NCBI RefSeq assembly: GCF_964355755.1
Contig: NC_092670.1
Location: 3,869,001 to 3,933,000 of the forward strand
DNA: 64,000 bases
From: Antedon mediterranea
Lineage: Eukaryota > Echinodermata > Crinoidea > Comatulida > Antedonidae
Direction of reading: 5' to 3'
Part shown: one piece after another, positions 32,418 through 43,719 of the stretch
How positions within the stretch are numbered: position 1 is the first letter of the stretch
How the letters are laid out: every line of letters starts with the position of its first letter
Translations under genes and position numbers: made by a program
Notes under the pieces: generated by a model
Seen by the model: the letters and a program-made list of their open reading frames with translations, nothing else
The model's database searches: none
Told to the model about the DNA's origin: nothing

Positions 32418-33524
32418 GTGTCACGAAACCTCAGACCACCACGAAACCTCAGACCACGAAAGCTCAGACCCCCTAAGACCTAAGATCACGAAAGCTAAGT
32501 AAGACCCAACACCTAAGATTACAAATACTAAGATATACTACAGCTTAAAAACAATACTTGTTTATCCATACATAATTTTAAACACAGTAGGTTTCATTTA
32601 TTACCATAAATATAATTTAATACTACCGCAAAACATAGATAAACTCACATTATTTTCGCCCGTTGAGTAAATGTATATTTTTTCTTTACAACAAACAAAC
32701 TTGACGGGTTGTTTGTTGGTATATATTTACTCCATTGTGTTGGTTCAGAGGATGTTTTTCTTACGCACCTGCCTTTCTTGTATTTTGACTCCAAATTTGT
32801 TGACTAACTTTATCCTGAACACCACACTTTAAAATTAAGACTTATAAGTACTTTCAGAAGGAGAAACACATAATAACAAATAAATAAATCCTTTAAATTG
32901 ATGATTTTACAGATGTGTTTCTTTGTACTGTATACTGTAATGACAATAACACTCTCCTCGAGCTCCCCATGCTCAATGTTTTTGTTTCTATGGAGCGCCA
33001 AAAGAGCAACAATAAAAAAAAAACAGAAAGAAAACGAAACAAAAAAACTTATCATGATTTTTAAATTAAAATTTATTTGCCAGTATTTATTTCTTCGTAC
33101 TTGCATGATTATACTATTATCATTACAATTTTAATTTTACATTGTTCCATCCACACTGTAGATGGACTCCACAGAGTTTTCAGCCCTCTATATAATTTTT
33201 GCTCTTTTGACGTTCCATAGAAACAAAAACATTGAACATGGCCCATGGGGTAGGCCTACTGTACTGTAGGCTAGTCATTTTGTGTGCGAGAAAAACGTCT
33301 GTAAAATCATCAATTTAAAAATGTATTTGTTACTTTTTATGTGATTCTTTTTCATGAAAGTGCCAATTCTAAGGTGTGGTATTCAGAATAAATGTTGGGA
33401 GTTAAAATACATGGCAGGTGCGAAAGATAAATATTTGTAATCTTAGGTGTTGGGTCTTAGCTTTCGTGATCTTAGGTCTTAGGGGTCTGAGCTTTCGTGG
33501 TCTGAGCTTTCGTGACACCCAAAT
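32418..33524. mobile_element. element with ~110-bp inverted repeats of CGAAAGCTCAGACC type
   Basis: GTGTCACGAAA, CACGAAAGCTCAGACCCC, CTAAGACCTAAGATCACG and ACCCAACACCTAAGATTACA at 32418-32530 recur inverted at 33424-33523. The inner part is occupied by the family A foldback at 32765-33422, whose right end abuts the right arm. Confidence 0.7.
32765..33422. mobile_element. foldback element, family A copy 2
   Basis: The arms at 32765-33007 and 33165-33420 share the order of landmarks seen at 27655-28485: GCACCTGCCTT, TTTATCCTGAACACCACA, GATTTTACAGATGT and TATGGAGCGCCAAAAGAGCA against their reverse. This copy sits inside the element at 32418-33524. Confidence 0.72.
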
Positions 33525-33735
33525 AAAACCCACATGTGTAGCTAGCTCGATGTCGTACAGTACAAAAACAACAATATACGCAGGTGGTGGGTGGTGGCGT
33601 CGTCTGCTTCTCTAGTTACGAATTTTCAAGAAAATCGTTTTGAAACATTTTTTTTTAAATATTTTTTTTGATGTATACTATAGGGCTAGGGCTTATATAA
33701 TGTGTTTTTTTAGTGTTTAATTATTATATGTTTCG

Positions 33736-33863
33736 GAAATTCCTAAAGTATAATTTTAACTTCTACGTCACCAAACCGGGAATTCCCAAACTAATTTTAG
33801 ATTTCGGGCTCTTGCAGTAGCCAGCTGGTGTAGTGCCTATTTACCGTCCAAAACGGAAATTCC
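33736..33863 (+). promoter_or_regulatory. cluster of kB-like sites upstream of ApoL-like gene 1
   Basis: GGAAATTCC occurs at 33736-33744 and 33855-33863, and the perfect palindrome GGGAATTCCC at 33779-33788. The palindrome fits the NF-kB consensus GGGRNWYYCC exactly. A TATATAAAC lies near 33905 and a splice donor (CTAAG|GTAAGT) at 34072/34073, which would make 33.9-34.07 kb the first non-coding exon of gene 1. Function is inferred from motif and position only. Confidence 0.4.
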
Positions 33864-34261
33864 AGAGTCTAAATTTACTCACTGGAAAGTCGAGACGCGA
33901 CTAGATATATAAACTGTCTAGCAACGAATGCAAGCATTATTTCCAAAGGATATTGGCGACACACACCACAAGAAAAATGTCGTTCCGGGGTTGGAATTGA
34001 CAAAGGTTTTAATTCCGGTGTATTCGCGAAATTGTCAGAGGATACGTTCTTGAAAACCAGCGGCAGACTAAGGTAAGTTTTGTAAGACATTTATTTTAGG
34101 CCTCGAGGATCCGATGCATAATGGCATTTCGGCTGAACGAGCACTCACAATCCTGTGTCGACTAGGAGCGCTGCATATAATTGATAGTCTGTCAAAAATA
34201 GATAGGCCTATCAAAACGTAGTTCTAATTTCATTCCTCTGGGCATTGCTCATGGGCCCTAT

Positions 34262-35827
34262 TAAGCTCCGGGCCCGGCGCTAATGCAGTTTCGTACCCAC
34301 CCCTTAAAATTACTCAAAATCTTCATCCAACCTACTCACGAGTTGTCTACAACATTCTGCAATCATAAAATTGTAAAAAATCGATAATTTTTTATTTAAA
34401 ACTATTTTTAATCAATTAATACTGAGCACCCTTCGGAAATACATCGCCAGCTTAGCTTCGCGAAAATCATCGCTAGGCCTGCCGATAAAAGTACGGAGGC
34501 CTCACAGGACATTAACTCTATTAATAGAGTAAACAGTTGCGTTCTATAGAGGGCGTAGTTACTAGCATTTAAAGCACGCGCCAAATAATTATAATTTTCA
34601 TTTCCGACATGCGTTTCGTATTTTTAATAAAGAAAATAAATACTATACAATTGCTGTATTCATCATTGTGGGTATCATCATAATTATGTTATGTTTTTAA
34701 TTTGTTCTTTCATTTTACTAGTAGAATTTCACACAGAAAAGAAGATAAATATGGAACTGCTGACTCTTGAAGATATAAGTACTGACCAATTTTCCTCTGT
34801 TTTATTTTATTTTACATTATGGTTTGTAAGTCAAATAAATAAATGAAATGAACAAAAAGAATTACAGTACTTCATTCCTGAGTTACATTGTTAATGTTAT
34901 AACACAATAATCAAGCTATGACGAATTAATTGTTTTAGTATTTGTTATCACTAGCTATACTAGAAACGCTAATGGTTTCCCTGTTTTAAGATTTTATAGA
35001 AGTATATTATTGTTAATTAACATTTTTTATTCACCTATGAAAGACCTCTTCAAATACATGGAAATAGGAAATGCAACAAAAACAGAAAGAGAACAAAAAC
35101 AGAAAGATATAATTTATTGAAATGTAATGTACAGTAATACAATAATTATAATAAAAATGTTTTCCATCAATTAATTACTAGAATTTATTTTACTTCTGCT
35201 GACACTGAATACATCATTTCATGTCTTTCATTTCTTCTTTTTTATCTTCTTTCCTGTTGTGTTTATTAAAATAAAATCAAATAAAACATTAAATAATGAA
35301 GCAACTATTCATTAATTTATTTCAACAATATTTTATGAGGGTGGTCCATCCAGCCGAAGCTGATCATTAGGGACCCTTACAAAAAATATAATTTGACAAG
35401 ACAATAACACACAACATTCAAAATAAATAGAATTTCTAAAAATTAACAACATAATTAAACACAAAATATTTCTTTATGAAAAAAACTTAAAATCCGTTTC
35501 ACGAGGAACATGTAAAAAATATTTTATTATCGCCATAATATCATAACAGCGTCCTCTATAGATCGATGCCCTATGAGGCCTCCGTACTTTCATCGGCAGG
35601 CCTAGCGATGATTTTCGCGAAGCTAAGCTGGCGATGGATTTCTGAAGGGTGCTCAATTATTATTTAATTGATTAAAAATAGTTATAAATAAGAAATTATC
35701 GATATTTTACCATTTTATGCTTGCTGAATGCTGTAGACAACTCGTGAGTAGGCTAGATGAAGTATTGAAATCATTTTGAGTAATTTTAAGGGGTGGGTAC
35801 GAAACTGCATTAGCGCCCCGGGCCCTT
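34262..35827. mobile_element. 1.57-kb foldback element in the presumed first intron of gene 1
   Basis: Arms of about 250 bp at 34262-34515 and 35568-35827 are inverted copies. Shared landmarks are GGGCCCGGCGCTAATGCAG (or variant), TTTCGTACCCACCCCTTAAA, ACTCACGAGTTGTCTACA, CATCGCCAGCTTAGCTTCGC and GCCTGCCGATAAAAGTACGG. The loop has an LINE-like AT-rich tail but no gene. A poly-C run (35886-35900) follows the right arm. Confidence 0.75.
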
Positions 35828-36078
35828 GGGTTTAGCCAGTGAGCGCGCGCATAGCCGTTACGCCACTGGTGGTAGGGGTGCGCGCCCCCCCCCCCCCCCC
35901 CATGCACAACCCCCTGGGCCCTGATGTGTGATCCGTCCCATTGTTGTCAGTAGATTCCCACCGCCTTAAAACAACCTAGCAAATTAACTCATTTAATGAG
36001 TCATTTTATGTAACATTTTATGTTTTAGTGATCATGAACTATAACAATATTTTTTTTAAATTATAGAATAATTGCATC

Positions 36079-37062
36079 ATGAGTTGTAGGCCCGGGTGTA
36101 GGTCTAATAGGCCTAGGAACCTCTACTCACGCTATGAAACTCTGGTGTGTCATTGGTGTAAATCAGAAAAGGAGTTGTGCCAGAAGGTGACGTCGTTAGC
36201 TTATAAAGGCCTTACTAATCCTTTGAGTTTTCTTCCGTCTGGCGAACTTAAAAATGAAGTCCAGAAAAAAATTGAGCAGCTTGGGTTGATCCATGATATC
36301 CAACCGAATATGAAAGAAGTAACGGAAGAATTTCGAAGAGTCTTTAAAGAGTGGTCAAAATATCGCTTGGAGGTTATTGAAGAGTTGACCAAGTTTATTG
36401 GTGAAGTCATAGTAGCTAATACTGGGAAAAAAGTAGTAAAGGTCTGTGGTAAGGTTACCAGTATAATCGGAGGATGTTTGGCTATCGGGGCTCTTCTACT
36501 CGCCCCCGAGACTGGAGGAATTTCATTGTCTGTTTGGGGAATTCGTGTAACCCTAGCATCCAGAATGATTCAGATAGGAGCAGAGGTTGTAGACGGTGCC
36601 TTCACTCACATCCAGAGCAAACGAGTGGCAAATTTGCTAGAAAAAGATCGTAAAATGACAGAAAAAATGGAAACTGCTGTTGAATCTTTGATGACAACCA
36701 GTAAACTCTTCAATGATGCTGTTGAAGAGTTTGAAAAAAGACATCAGTGGTTTGGAATGGATGAACTTGCCGAAGGAGTCAACAATCTAAAACTTGAGTA
36801 TTCCGAAGCGAAATCAGCTCTTGATGTTGTGGGAACAGCTCTGAAAGCAAAACCGTTCGAAATGCCTTCAAAGACAGTCCGTGGCGTAACTGGATTTCTC
36901 ATTGGAATTTACGTAATAATGGACGCTGTAGATTTGATGAAAACTATAAAGGACATTCAAAATGGATCTAAATCTGACCTGCAGGAACATATCACGGCAT
37001 TGTCAGCAGTGCTGATACGTGAACATGAAATATTGCAAAAACAATATGAAAGTTTCTCATAA
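36079..37062 (+). CDS. apolipoprotein-L-like protein, gene 1
   Basis: The 327-residue protein has a Cys motif near the start (C24, C27, C34 in CHWCKSEKELC), an amphipathic and partly coiled-coil region (about 70-112), a glycine-rich hydrophobic hairpin (about 122-168, with IIGG...GALLLAPETGG and ASRMIQIGAE), a long helical region containing IQSKRVANLLEKD and TTSKLF, a second hydrophobic segment near 270-283, and a helical C terminus. The Gly-rich LAP.TGG hairpin is the signature I use to call it ApoL-like (PF05461), a family of membrane-inserting, often pore-forming proteins. No signal peptide, so probably intracellular. The ATG lies 12 nt after an acceptor (AAATTATAG, exon start 36067), so an upstream non-coding exon is expected. 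The amino end carries ten extra residues compared with genes 2 and 3. Confidence 0.7.
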   Translation: MSCRPGCRSNRPRNLYSRYETLVCHWCKSEKELCQKVTSLAYKGLTNPLSFLPSGELKNEVQKKIEQLGLIHDIQPNMKEVTEEFRRVFKEWSKYRLEVIEELTKFIGEVIVANTGKKVVKVCGKVTSIIGGCLAIGALLLAPETGGISLSVWGIRVTLASRMIQIGAEVVDGAFTHIQSKRVANLLEKDRKMTEKMETAVESLMTTSKLFNDAVEEFEKRHQWFGMDELAEGVNNLKLEYSEAKSALDVVGTALKAKPFEMPSKTVRGVTGFLIGIYVIMDAVDLMKTIKDIQNGSKSDLQEHITALSAVLIREHEILQKQYESFS

Positions 37063-38118
37063 TGTTTGTCTGAACTTGTTTGGGAAGTCGGGGGTAAGCT
37101 AGCTATCGACGCATATTAAAGACATTGACAGTCTGAACTTGATTCTGAAGCCAGACGATGCTATGGCATTGCGTTGTTGAATTGAACTATCCATAAACAT
37201 GGTTCTATGACCAAACAAATCAGGAAAAACTAGGGTAATTCCGAGAAAGACTATACCGTCCGTGAATAGATATTTTATTTTAAATAAGGATCTTTTTTAT
37301 ATCGTACTACAGGATTTCTGTTTTAATTTGATAATATTTGTTTTACTATTACTTTTATATTGTTTTTAAAGCAGTGTGACATTTGAATACTTTATTTTAA
37401 TTGAGATTCAGCTACTATTACCCACAGCGTTATTTTTTTTCAGTAGTTTGTCATTTTGATTATTTAATTATTGTATATTTTATATGTACGTTCACACGAG
37501 AAACAATGTTCACCATCAGCAATAATTAGAATAAACAGTCAATGAAAGTGAAACTAATCGATCGATTGTGACTAAGATCATTTGTTAATTTAGGATGTTA
37601 TTAATATTATTGTATTATAATTAGGCGTTAATCGATACAGTAACAACACAAAATAATATTATTACAAATAATTGGACCTAATTTAAGAAACTGGAAATTA
37701 CAATAATTTAATAAATGATTTTATAAATATTTATCATGTATATAAAAAATATGTAATCATGTACAGCACACACCGTGACAGCATGTTTGTATATAATTCA
37801 CCGAGCAATTAAATAGTGTTGTTATTTACACAGGAACAATAAATGATAAGTTTGTTTGAAACATGATTTTGTTTTATTTGTTTTCACTACGCGCACACAA
37901 GTACTTTTAATTGTTATAGCAGTCCTCTATTTCTCAACATTGTCTTAGCTCAGCCCTAACCATGCAGGTAGGACTGGTCCAGTTGGAGACGTATGCCTAA
38001 AATATTTTGTTTCATATTTCCAAGTCATAAGAAGTCCAATTTCCAAGTCCAAATTGTTGTATTTCAAATCATTTCCAATTTTCGCACGCACCCTCCCCTA
38101 CGCCTTAGGTTACGTTAA
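37063..38118. other. 3' flank of ApoL-like gene 1
   Basis: The first ~900 bases are homologous to 41669-42545 downstream of gene 2, with shared strings such as GCTAGCTATCGACGCAT, ACACACCGTGACAGCATG and TCAGCCCTAACCATGCAGG. Candidate polyadenylation signals AATAAA lie near 37531 and 37848. No other gene is visible. Confidence 0.6.
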
Positions 38119-38335
38119 GGCCAACTCAGACAGCGTCGTACGACTAGGCCAAACGAGTCGTCTCGTCGGGAAAAAATGGAACAATCATGTTTAAAGTTTT
38201 CCCGACGACCTAAAAACTACGCCCGTCGCCGTCGAAAGACGACTCGTCTCGTTAGGGATTCAACTCAGACAGCACCGACGAGTCGAGTCAAGACGTTTCG
38301 TCGGCCTCGTCGAACGACGCTGTCTCAGTTGGACC
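38119..38335. mobile_element. 217-bp MITE, AACTCAGACAGCGTCGT ends
   Basis: The left end GGCCAACTCAGACAGCGTCG and the right end, in reverse GGTCCAACTGAGACAGCGTC, form ~26-bp inverted repeats with two or three mismatches. The interior is rich in ACGACTCGTC-type palindromes. No coding capacity. Confidence 0.7.
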
Positions 38336-38365
38336 TTATAGAACAAATTACTAAAACCGGTTTCA

Positions 38366-38520
38366 GGGGCCTGTTTCTGCTGGCAGAAAAACGGTTTTTT
38401 CTCTGACACTGAAAATGGCCCTATATGGTAAAATGGTTTTCTGATTGAAAATTGATTAAGCTCAATTGTTAAAAACGGTTTTGTGGAAATTTTTTTAGCT
38501 GCAACACATAACAATTGACG
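38366..38520. repeat. single Harbinger-like end (GGGGCCTGTTTCTGCTGG)
   Basis: GGGGCCTGTTTCTGCTGG matches the terminal sequence of the element at 26587-27440. AAAACGGTTTT palindromes follow. No matching right end was found, so it looks like a truncated copy. Confidence 0.4.
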
Positions 38521-38883
38521 TGGTCTCAATTTGATCAATCAGAAGGTCATTGACTGGCGGGAACATTTGATCTCTAAAATATGTATAGTATAGTATAGTA
38601 TACTATATATCACATACAAGTGATTACAAAAATGGTTTTATTTTAAGTAAAAAGTAAGCTGCAACATATGGTCAAAAACGTTGTTATAGGATAACATTGA
38701 ATTAGATTAAATAGTCCTCTAGTCTTCATCGTAGTTTAATTAATACATTTTGTTTGTTACCGACTACGAAATTGAGGCCGTACCTCACGCCCGTCATTTC
38801 AATTAATTTCCAACCACCCTAAACTTTTGACATTAAAAAAACCCCTGATAAATTCCATTTGACTTATTTAAAATAGGACGAAC

Positions 38884-38975
38884 GGAAATTCCCCGTGCAC
38901 CTATTTTTCCGTAGGCCTACTGGAAATTCCACAATCTATATAAATTTCCCCTAATCTATATGAATTTCCCCCAAT
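38884..38975 (+). promoter_or_regulatory. cluster of kB-like sites upstream of ApoL-like gene 2
   Basis: GGAAATTCCC (38884-38893, reverse GGGAATTTCC, a canonical kB form) and GGAAATTCC (38922-38930) are followed by two AATTTCCCC-type half matches near 38944 and 38963. A donor-like AAAG|GTACGT at 39166/39167 could end the first exon. The arrangement resembles that upstream of gene 1. Function is inferred. Confidence 0.4.
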
Positions 38976-39199
38976 CTATATTTTGACTAATGACATTATA
39001 GAAACGCGACACACAAAGCGCTGACTGTATTTGGCTGCTGAATATTGATAGAGCTGTACGGTACGTAAATTTTCAATAGACTGCTCTTCGTGACGTTTAT
39101 CATATCGAATACTAAACGTGAGAGACAAAAGGTTTTTGGAACCAACTTCTTTAGTCCAGCAGAAAGGTACGTGTCACAGCCTAGGTAATATGCAGCCGT

Positions 39200-40466
39200 G
39201 GATCTAGGATGATTTTGGGGACTTTCGTAAAAATAAATAATTAAATACTAGTAGAGCTTCTATCATAATATACGCATTTTTCACGAAACGGAAGACATCT
39301 TCGATCGATGACTCGACAATGCTGTGCAGGGAAGCGTAACCAACATAAATAACAGCGTTTTCAGGGGGATTTCAGGACGTAACTAACTTCTTAACCGAAA
39401 TGGTCGTATGAGAGAAAACATACTGTAAAATGTTCTTAAAAGATTTGCCTACATTACTGAATGATTACAAAACAATTTTGTTGATCACCTAAAATTCAAC
39501 GGAAAAAAAGACACAGTGTTGAAGCGCATAGACACACTGTCCATGCCGTTTTACGCCGCGGTGCCTATACTTATCATCTTTGTTCCGTTTTTAATCATAC
39601 AGTGATGTAGGCTAATATTTTAGGAACATTTTACAGTAAAAATTGTGTCCATAAAAGTCTGTCCGTTAAGGAAGTACGAATTTTTAATAACTTGCCCTCC
39701 GAAAATAAGCTCGACGCGCTATTATTTCTGTCGGGTACGCTTCCCTGCACATTGTTTGTCATCGATCGAAGATGTCTTCCATTTTGTGAAAAAGGCTTAT
39801 TAGGTCTAGCTATTGATTATGAACAACATTGTATAGTAATGTGTATAATCAAGAGAAATTAGTAAATTCCTCCATGGTATAAAACTGTGATCACACGTCT
39901 ATCAGGCAAAGCATATAACTAATTTGCCTATTATTATGTTCCACCCGCACAAATTACATTTTAGATGTCATGTTCGAGTGTATCAGGTCTTACCTTTTCC
40001 CCCAGAATGTCATACATTGTTATGAATTGTTTACTCCAAAACAATTGCGGTACACAATTGGTCGAAAGACCACACACACTGAGACCCGAAAACCTACTTT
40101 TTACTCCTATCAAATTCTTACCTAAAATGTATATCGAAAATTGACCAGATTTATGTGGCCGTCGTAAACTGATTAAAACGACCTACAAAGCTTGGTTCCC
40201 ACTAGGACGTAACGCAAGGACAAAGACGCAACCCAAGCGAGTTGACTAATCACACGCGACTGTTCGAATAATCCACCGCTTGAGATTGGTCAAATCACTT
40301 TGCGTTGTGTTACGTCTTTGCGTTTCGTCCTAGTGGGAACCAAGCTTTACCCGAAGCCACGGCGTCCAGGGGATTCACCTGTACCCCACGGGAGGCCTTG
40401 GCACATCCAGCCAGGATTTGTTTGCGTCGCTCGCAAGGCCCCTTCCCTTATAATCATCCTAGATCC
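39200..40466. mobile_element. 1.27-kb element with GGATCTAGGATGATT ends, in the presumed intron of gene 2
   Basis: GGATCTAGGATGATT at 39200-39214 is exactly inverted at 40452-40466. An inner foldback pairs 39282-39340 with 39735-39788 (GGAAGACATCTTCGATCGAT). A separate MITE is nested at 40188-40347. The GGATCTAGG ends are shared with the element that interrupts the BEL/Pao pol at 2524-3607. Confidence 0.65.
40188..40347. mobile_element. short foldback MITE (family B), copy 1
   Basis: The ends AAGCTTGGTTCCCACTAGGA and TCCTAGTGGGAACCAAGCTT are perfect inverted repeats. ACGTAACGCAA and its reverse follow inside. Related copies lie at 45474-45594, 49797-49917 and 60069-60219. Confidence 0.82.
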
Positions 40467-40714
40467 GCCAGTGAAACTGATCATTTGTTTTTTCTTTCTT
40501 TTTCTCTTTCTTTTATTTATTTCTCTAATTGTTTATTTTGCTTCTTTTGGCCCATGTGATAGCGATATTCATCTTGCACGAAGTCACGTAAAGCTAAAAT
40601 TATAGATTGTCTTAGAAATGTGTCCATCTATGAATTAAAAAATAATTCAAAATCAAGAGGTTAGGGTTATAACACTTAATTTTTCGTATTTTTAATTTAG
40701 AACTCAGTACCATC

Positions 40715-41668
40715 ATGAGTAAGCATCTTTACCCACGATACGAGACAATGATGTGTCACTGGTGTAAATCAGAAAAAGAGTTGTGCCTGATGGCTACGTC
40801 TCTGGTTGAGAGTGTTATGAAAAATCCATTAAGTTTTTTTCCATCTGGAGAACTTAAGAAACATGCCAAAAAAGAAATTGGGCAGCTTAAATTAATCCAC
40901 GATATCCAACCACAAATAAAAGAAGTAAACGAAGAATTTCGACGGATCTTTAAAGATTGGTCAAAATATCGCTTAGAAGTTATTGAGGAATTGACCAAGT
41001 TTATTGGTGAAGTCATAATGGTAAAGACTGGAAAAAATGTAGTAAAAGCCGGTGCTAAGATTGGAAGTATAATTGGAAGTGCTTTGACTATTGGGGCACT
41101 AGTGTTTTTCCCCGTGGTCGAAGGAATTTTATTATCTGTTTGGGGAATTCGGGTCCTACTAGCATCATGTGCAATTCAGCTTGGAGCAGAAGTTGCAGAC
41201 GGTGCCTTCACTCACATCCAGAGCAAACGAGTAGCAAGTTTGCTAGAGAAAGATCGTGAACTAACGAAAAAAATGGAAACTGCTGTTGAATCCTTGATGA
41301 CAACCAGTAAACTGTTCAGTGACGCCGTTGATGAGTTTGAAAAAAGACATCAGTGGTTTGGAATGGACGACATTATTGAAGGAATTGTAAATCTGAAATT
41401 GGAGTACTCTCAGGCTGAGTCTGCCATTGCTGGTGTCGGAAAAGCCCTCAAAGCAAAACCATTTGAACCACCTTCAGTAATGGCCCGTGGTGTCTCTGGA
41501 TTTCTAAATGGGATTTACATAATTATGGACTCTATAAATTTGATGAAAACTATACAAGACATACAAAACGGATCTAAATCTGACCTACAGGAACATATCA
41601 CGGCATTGGCAGCAGTTCTGATACATGAGCATGAAATATTGCAGAAACAATATGAAAGTTTCTCATAA
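40715..41668 (+). CDS. apolipoprotein-L-like protein, gene 2
   Basis: 317 residues. Domains in order: MCHWCKSEKELC (C14, C17, C24); helical IHDIQPQIKEV...WSKYRLEVIEELTKFIGEV (61-100); a glycine-rich hydrophobic hairpin at about 112-160; VADGAFTHIQSKRV.SLLEKD (160-180), shared almost unchanged by all copies; a helical stretch to about 245; a second hydrophobic segment 259-272; and a conserved end (SKSDLQEHITALAAVLIHEHE). It is one exon: an acceptor (TTTAATTTAG, exon start 40701) lies 14 nt before the ATG. The usual proline and second glycine of the hairpin (LAP.TGG) are partly replaced here (FFPVVEG). Probably an intracellular membrane-active protein. The role in defence is inferred from vertebrate APOLs. 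Confidence 0.7.
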   Translation: MSKHLYPRYETMMCHWCKSEKELCLMATSLVESVMKNPLSFFPSGELKKHAKKEIGQLKLIHDIQPQIKEVNEEFRRIFKDWSKYRLEVIEELTKFIGEVIMVKTGKNVVKAGAKIGSIIGSALTIGALVFFPVVEGILLSVWGIRVLLASCAIQLGAEVADGAFTHIQSKRVASLLEKDRELTKKMETAVESLMTTSKLFSDAVDEFEKRHQWFGMDDIIEGIVNLKLEYSQAESAIAGVGKALKAKPFEPPSVMARGVSGFLNGIYIIMDSINLMKTIQDIQNGSKSDLQEHITALAAVLIHEHEILQKQYESFS

Positions 41669-43700
41669 TGTTTGAACTTGTCGTGGTAAGCTAGCTATCG
41701 ACGCATGTTAAAGACATTGGCAGTCTGAACCTAATTCTGAAGCCATACGATGCCTATGGCCTTTGAGTTGAACTATCCATATCATGGTACTGTCACCAAA
41801 TAAATAAGAATTGTCAAGAAAGACCGTCCGAATATACTCGTTATTTTAAATAAGAATCTTTTTTATATCGTACAGGATTTCTGTTTTAATTTGATAATAT
41901 TTGTTGTATTTAATATTGTTTTTAAAGTAGTGTAAAATTGTAATACGTCCATACTTTATTTTAATTGAGATTCAGCTACTATTACCCACAGATATATTAT
42001 TTTTTTCAGTATAGTTTGCCATTTGATTATTTATATTGTATATTTTATATGTACGTTTACACGAGAAACAATGTTCACCATCAGCAATAATGAAAATAAA
42101 CCTATACTCAATGAAATCGAAAATAATCGACCGATTGCAACTCGTGACTAAGATCAATCATTATTTAGGATGTTAATGTTGTATTATACTTAGACGTTAA
42201 TCGATACAGTAACAAAACAAATACTATAATTACACATAATATAGGACCTAATTTAAGAAACTGGAAATTACAATAATTTAATAACTGATTTTAGAAATAT
42301 TTATCATGTATATAAAAAATATGTATTCATGTACAGCACACACCGTGACAGCATGTTTGTATATAATTCACCGAGCAATTTAAATAGTGTTGTTATTTAC
42401 ACAGGAACAATAAATGATGATGAATAACATGATTTTGTTTTATTTTGATTTTAGATACGCGCACACAAATGCTTTTAATTGTTATAGCACTGCTTTATTT
42501 CTCAACATTTCTTAGCAGCTCAGCCCTAACCATGCAGGTAGGACTGGTCTAGGCTGGAAACTTAGGCCTATAAAATTTTGTTTCATATTTCGAAGTCATA
42601 AGAATGTTTGTGTATTGTACATATTTAATATTTTTTTATTGATCAGGCACTAAGTTATGAATGTATTCGTATTCGAAGATTAAGCATGAAATTTATCATA
42701 GGCTTAACATTTTGTTGCTGTATATAAATACATTTTTTTTTTTCAAATTATTTTTATAATGATTAAATCACACACAGTCCACCGACAGCAGAATATGGAA
42801 TGTATAGAAGAACGTTGATATCTGGGTTGTAATATAACTGACAATATGATGGAATAACAAACATGTTTGATTTAAGGATTCATATTTCTACAAGAAGCAG
42901 TGTGTATGCTAGTTACTGTTTTTTGACAATAAAAGAATGCTGTATATTATTGTATTGGCGATATCGTAATAGTGCAATGACTAACATCTGGGAAAACCCC
43001 AACCAAAAGTACCTAGAAATTTATTGTATGCTTAGTTCAGTTACTGTAAGTGTAACGATTTTCATTCCTTTAAGAATATTGTCAGGCATACAAGTCTTAT
43101 ACAAATTTAAACAAGTTTAGTGACTCTGCGCGGTCACGCGTTTTCACCGAAATGACGAATCAAGACCAACGTATGGTGTTTGAGAGTATTTCTATTATCA
43201 ACAAGAATATACATACACAATTATCTTTAGCAGCAAACACATTTTTGACAATTTCAGACAATGGGAGAAATTATGATATATGGTACACGTATATGAGATT
43301 CTGTAAACAAGCATTGAATATATACAGTATATAATTAATAAATGCTACTAGTTATTCAATATATATAGTATAGTGTGATCTAAATTTAATTCCGATCACA
43401 CTATTTAAGATCAATACTATAATATACTTGATAAAATGTCATAAATACTTAATTGATAATAACGAGTGCATGTATATGTGCTTACAATAATCCACTTTCA
43501 CGCACGCAATTATGCTCATGCAAAGTCTTAACAGTTTAAAGTAGACTTAATAATAGAAATATAATAATACCGTTACTTTTCTTACAATTTTTTTCTGTAA
43601 ATAATGGACAATAAAATAAATAATTACTACGAAGCAAACAGAGGGTAACGATACGAACGTCACACAACCGAAATTTTCTTTTAAAATCTAACTACTGGAT
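41669..43700. other. 3' flank of ApoL-like gene 2 and intergenic DNA
   Basis: The first 880 bases match the 3' flank of gene 1. From about 42600 to 43120 the sequence recurs at 58440-58930 downstream of gene 4 (for example CACTAAGTTATGAATGTATT and TTTAAGGATTCATATTTCTAC). Open frames here have no conserved motif. Confidence 0.55.
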
Positions 43701-43719
43701 GATAACTATTATAGTGGAT

